DNA from: a bacterium
GTDB lineage: Bacteria > Planctomycetota > Phycisphaerae > Phycisphaerales > UBA1924
Direction: 5' to 3'
Assembly (NCBI GenBank): GCA_024743075.1
Contig: JANSXG010000006.1
Span: 1 to 46,257 of the forward strand
Length of the DNA stretch: 46,257 nt
Positions 46,192 through 46,257 of the stretch are shown in pieces (positions within the stretch are counted from its first letter, which is position 1; every line of letters begins with the position of its first letter). The translations under genes and the position numbers were made by a program. The notes beneath the pieces are model-generated. The model was not told where the DNA came from, ran no database searches, and worked only from the letters and a program-made list of their open reading frames with translations.

Positions 46192-46257
46192 TCAGCGGAA
46201 CAGGGCGAGTGCCACCATCACCGCCAGCGCGAGGAACATGGTGACCAGACTCAGCCA
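46192..46257 (-). CDS. C-terminal end of a membrane protein (truncated by window edge)
   Basis: A minus-strand frame open from the window edge ends with a TGA at 46192-46194 and encodes WLSLVTMFLALAVMVALALFR, a single hydrophobic helix. A transmembrane tail of this kind suggests the end of a membrane protein whose body lies outside the window. Only 21 codons are visible, so nothing more can be said. Confidence 0.45.
   Translation of the reverse strand, partial: WLSLVTMFLALAVMVALALFR

Overview
The window is GC-rich, densely coded chromosomal DNA. Its content points to a planctomycete-type bacterium, probably of the Phycisphaerae. I base this on a MoxR - DUF58 - BatA-like - VWA - DUF4175-like - Gln-rich secreted protein - secreted alpha/alpha-toroid cluster, many exported or lipoprotein hypotheticals, and an NPCBM-like exported protein. 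This taxonomic call is an inference from gene content; no rRNA or tRNA gene was seen.

Left part (1-11.2 kb): the 3' part of nuoG is closed by a strong hairpin terminator. It is followed by an exported hypothetical (minus strand), a P1B-4-type metal ATPase, a zinc-ribbon membrane protein, a lamin-tail-domain exported protein, nuoE with a small lipoprotein, a membrane/PH-like protein, two small hypotheticals, nuoF and a TadA-like deaminase. The peripheral-arm genes of NADH dehydrogenase I (nuoG, nuoE, nuoF) are therefore scattered, and nuoE and nuoF have similar promoters of their own.

Middle part (11.2-31.9 kb): an MtfA-like zinc peptidase lies opposite ybeY - CNNM/CBS transporter - cysS - tmk - small hypothetical - FKBP prolyl isomerase. 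A long minus-strand cluster (31901 down to 17582) then runs moxR, DUF58, BatA-like/VWA, VWA/GATase-like, DUF4175-like coiled coil, a Q/P-rich secreted protein, a secreted toroid protein and an NPCBM-like exported protein. Most junctions are gaps of a few bases or 4-base overlaps. This looks like an envelope AAA+/VWA system whose function is not established.

Origin part (32-36 kb): mutM and dnaA face each other across 536 bp of non-coding DNA. That gap holds a perfect DnaA box, several near-perfect ones, a pyrimidine tract and repeated AGTTGTC motifs, and is the best candidate for oriC. dnaA has a TTGACA-18-TAATTT promoter with an inverted repeat at the predicted transcription start.

Right part (35.2-46.3 kb): an RNase Z-like MBL protein is followed by gatC-gatA (no gatB), a heterodimeric ABC exporter pair with one degenerate ATP site, a WHy/LEA-like lipoprotein read from a bidirectional promoter, comEC, a 2-hydroxyacid dehydrogenase homologue that has lost key residues, and the tail of a further membrane protein.

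A recurring signal across the window is a TANNNT -10 hexamer ending 6-8 nt before the start codon of at least six genes. This indicates frequent leaderless mRNAs.
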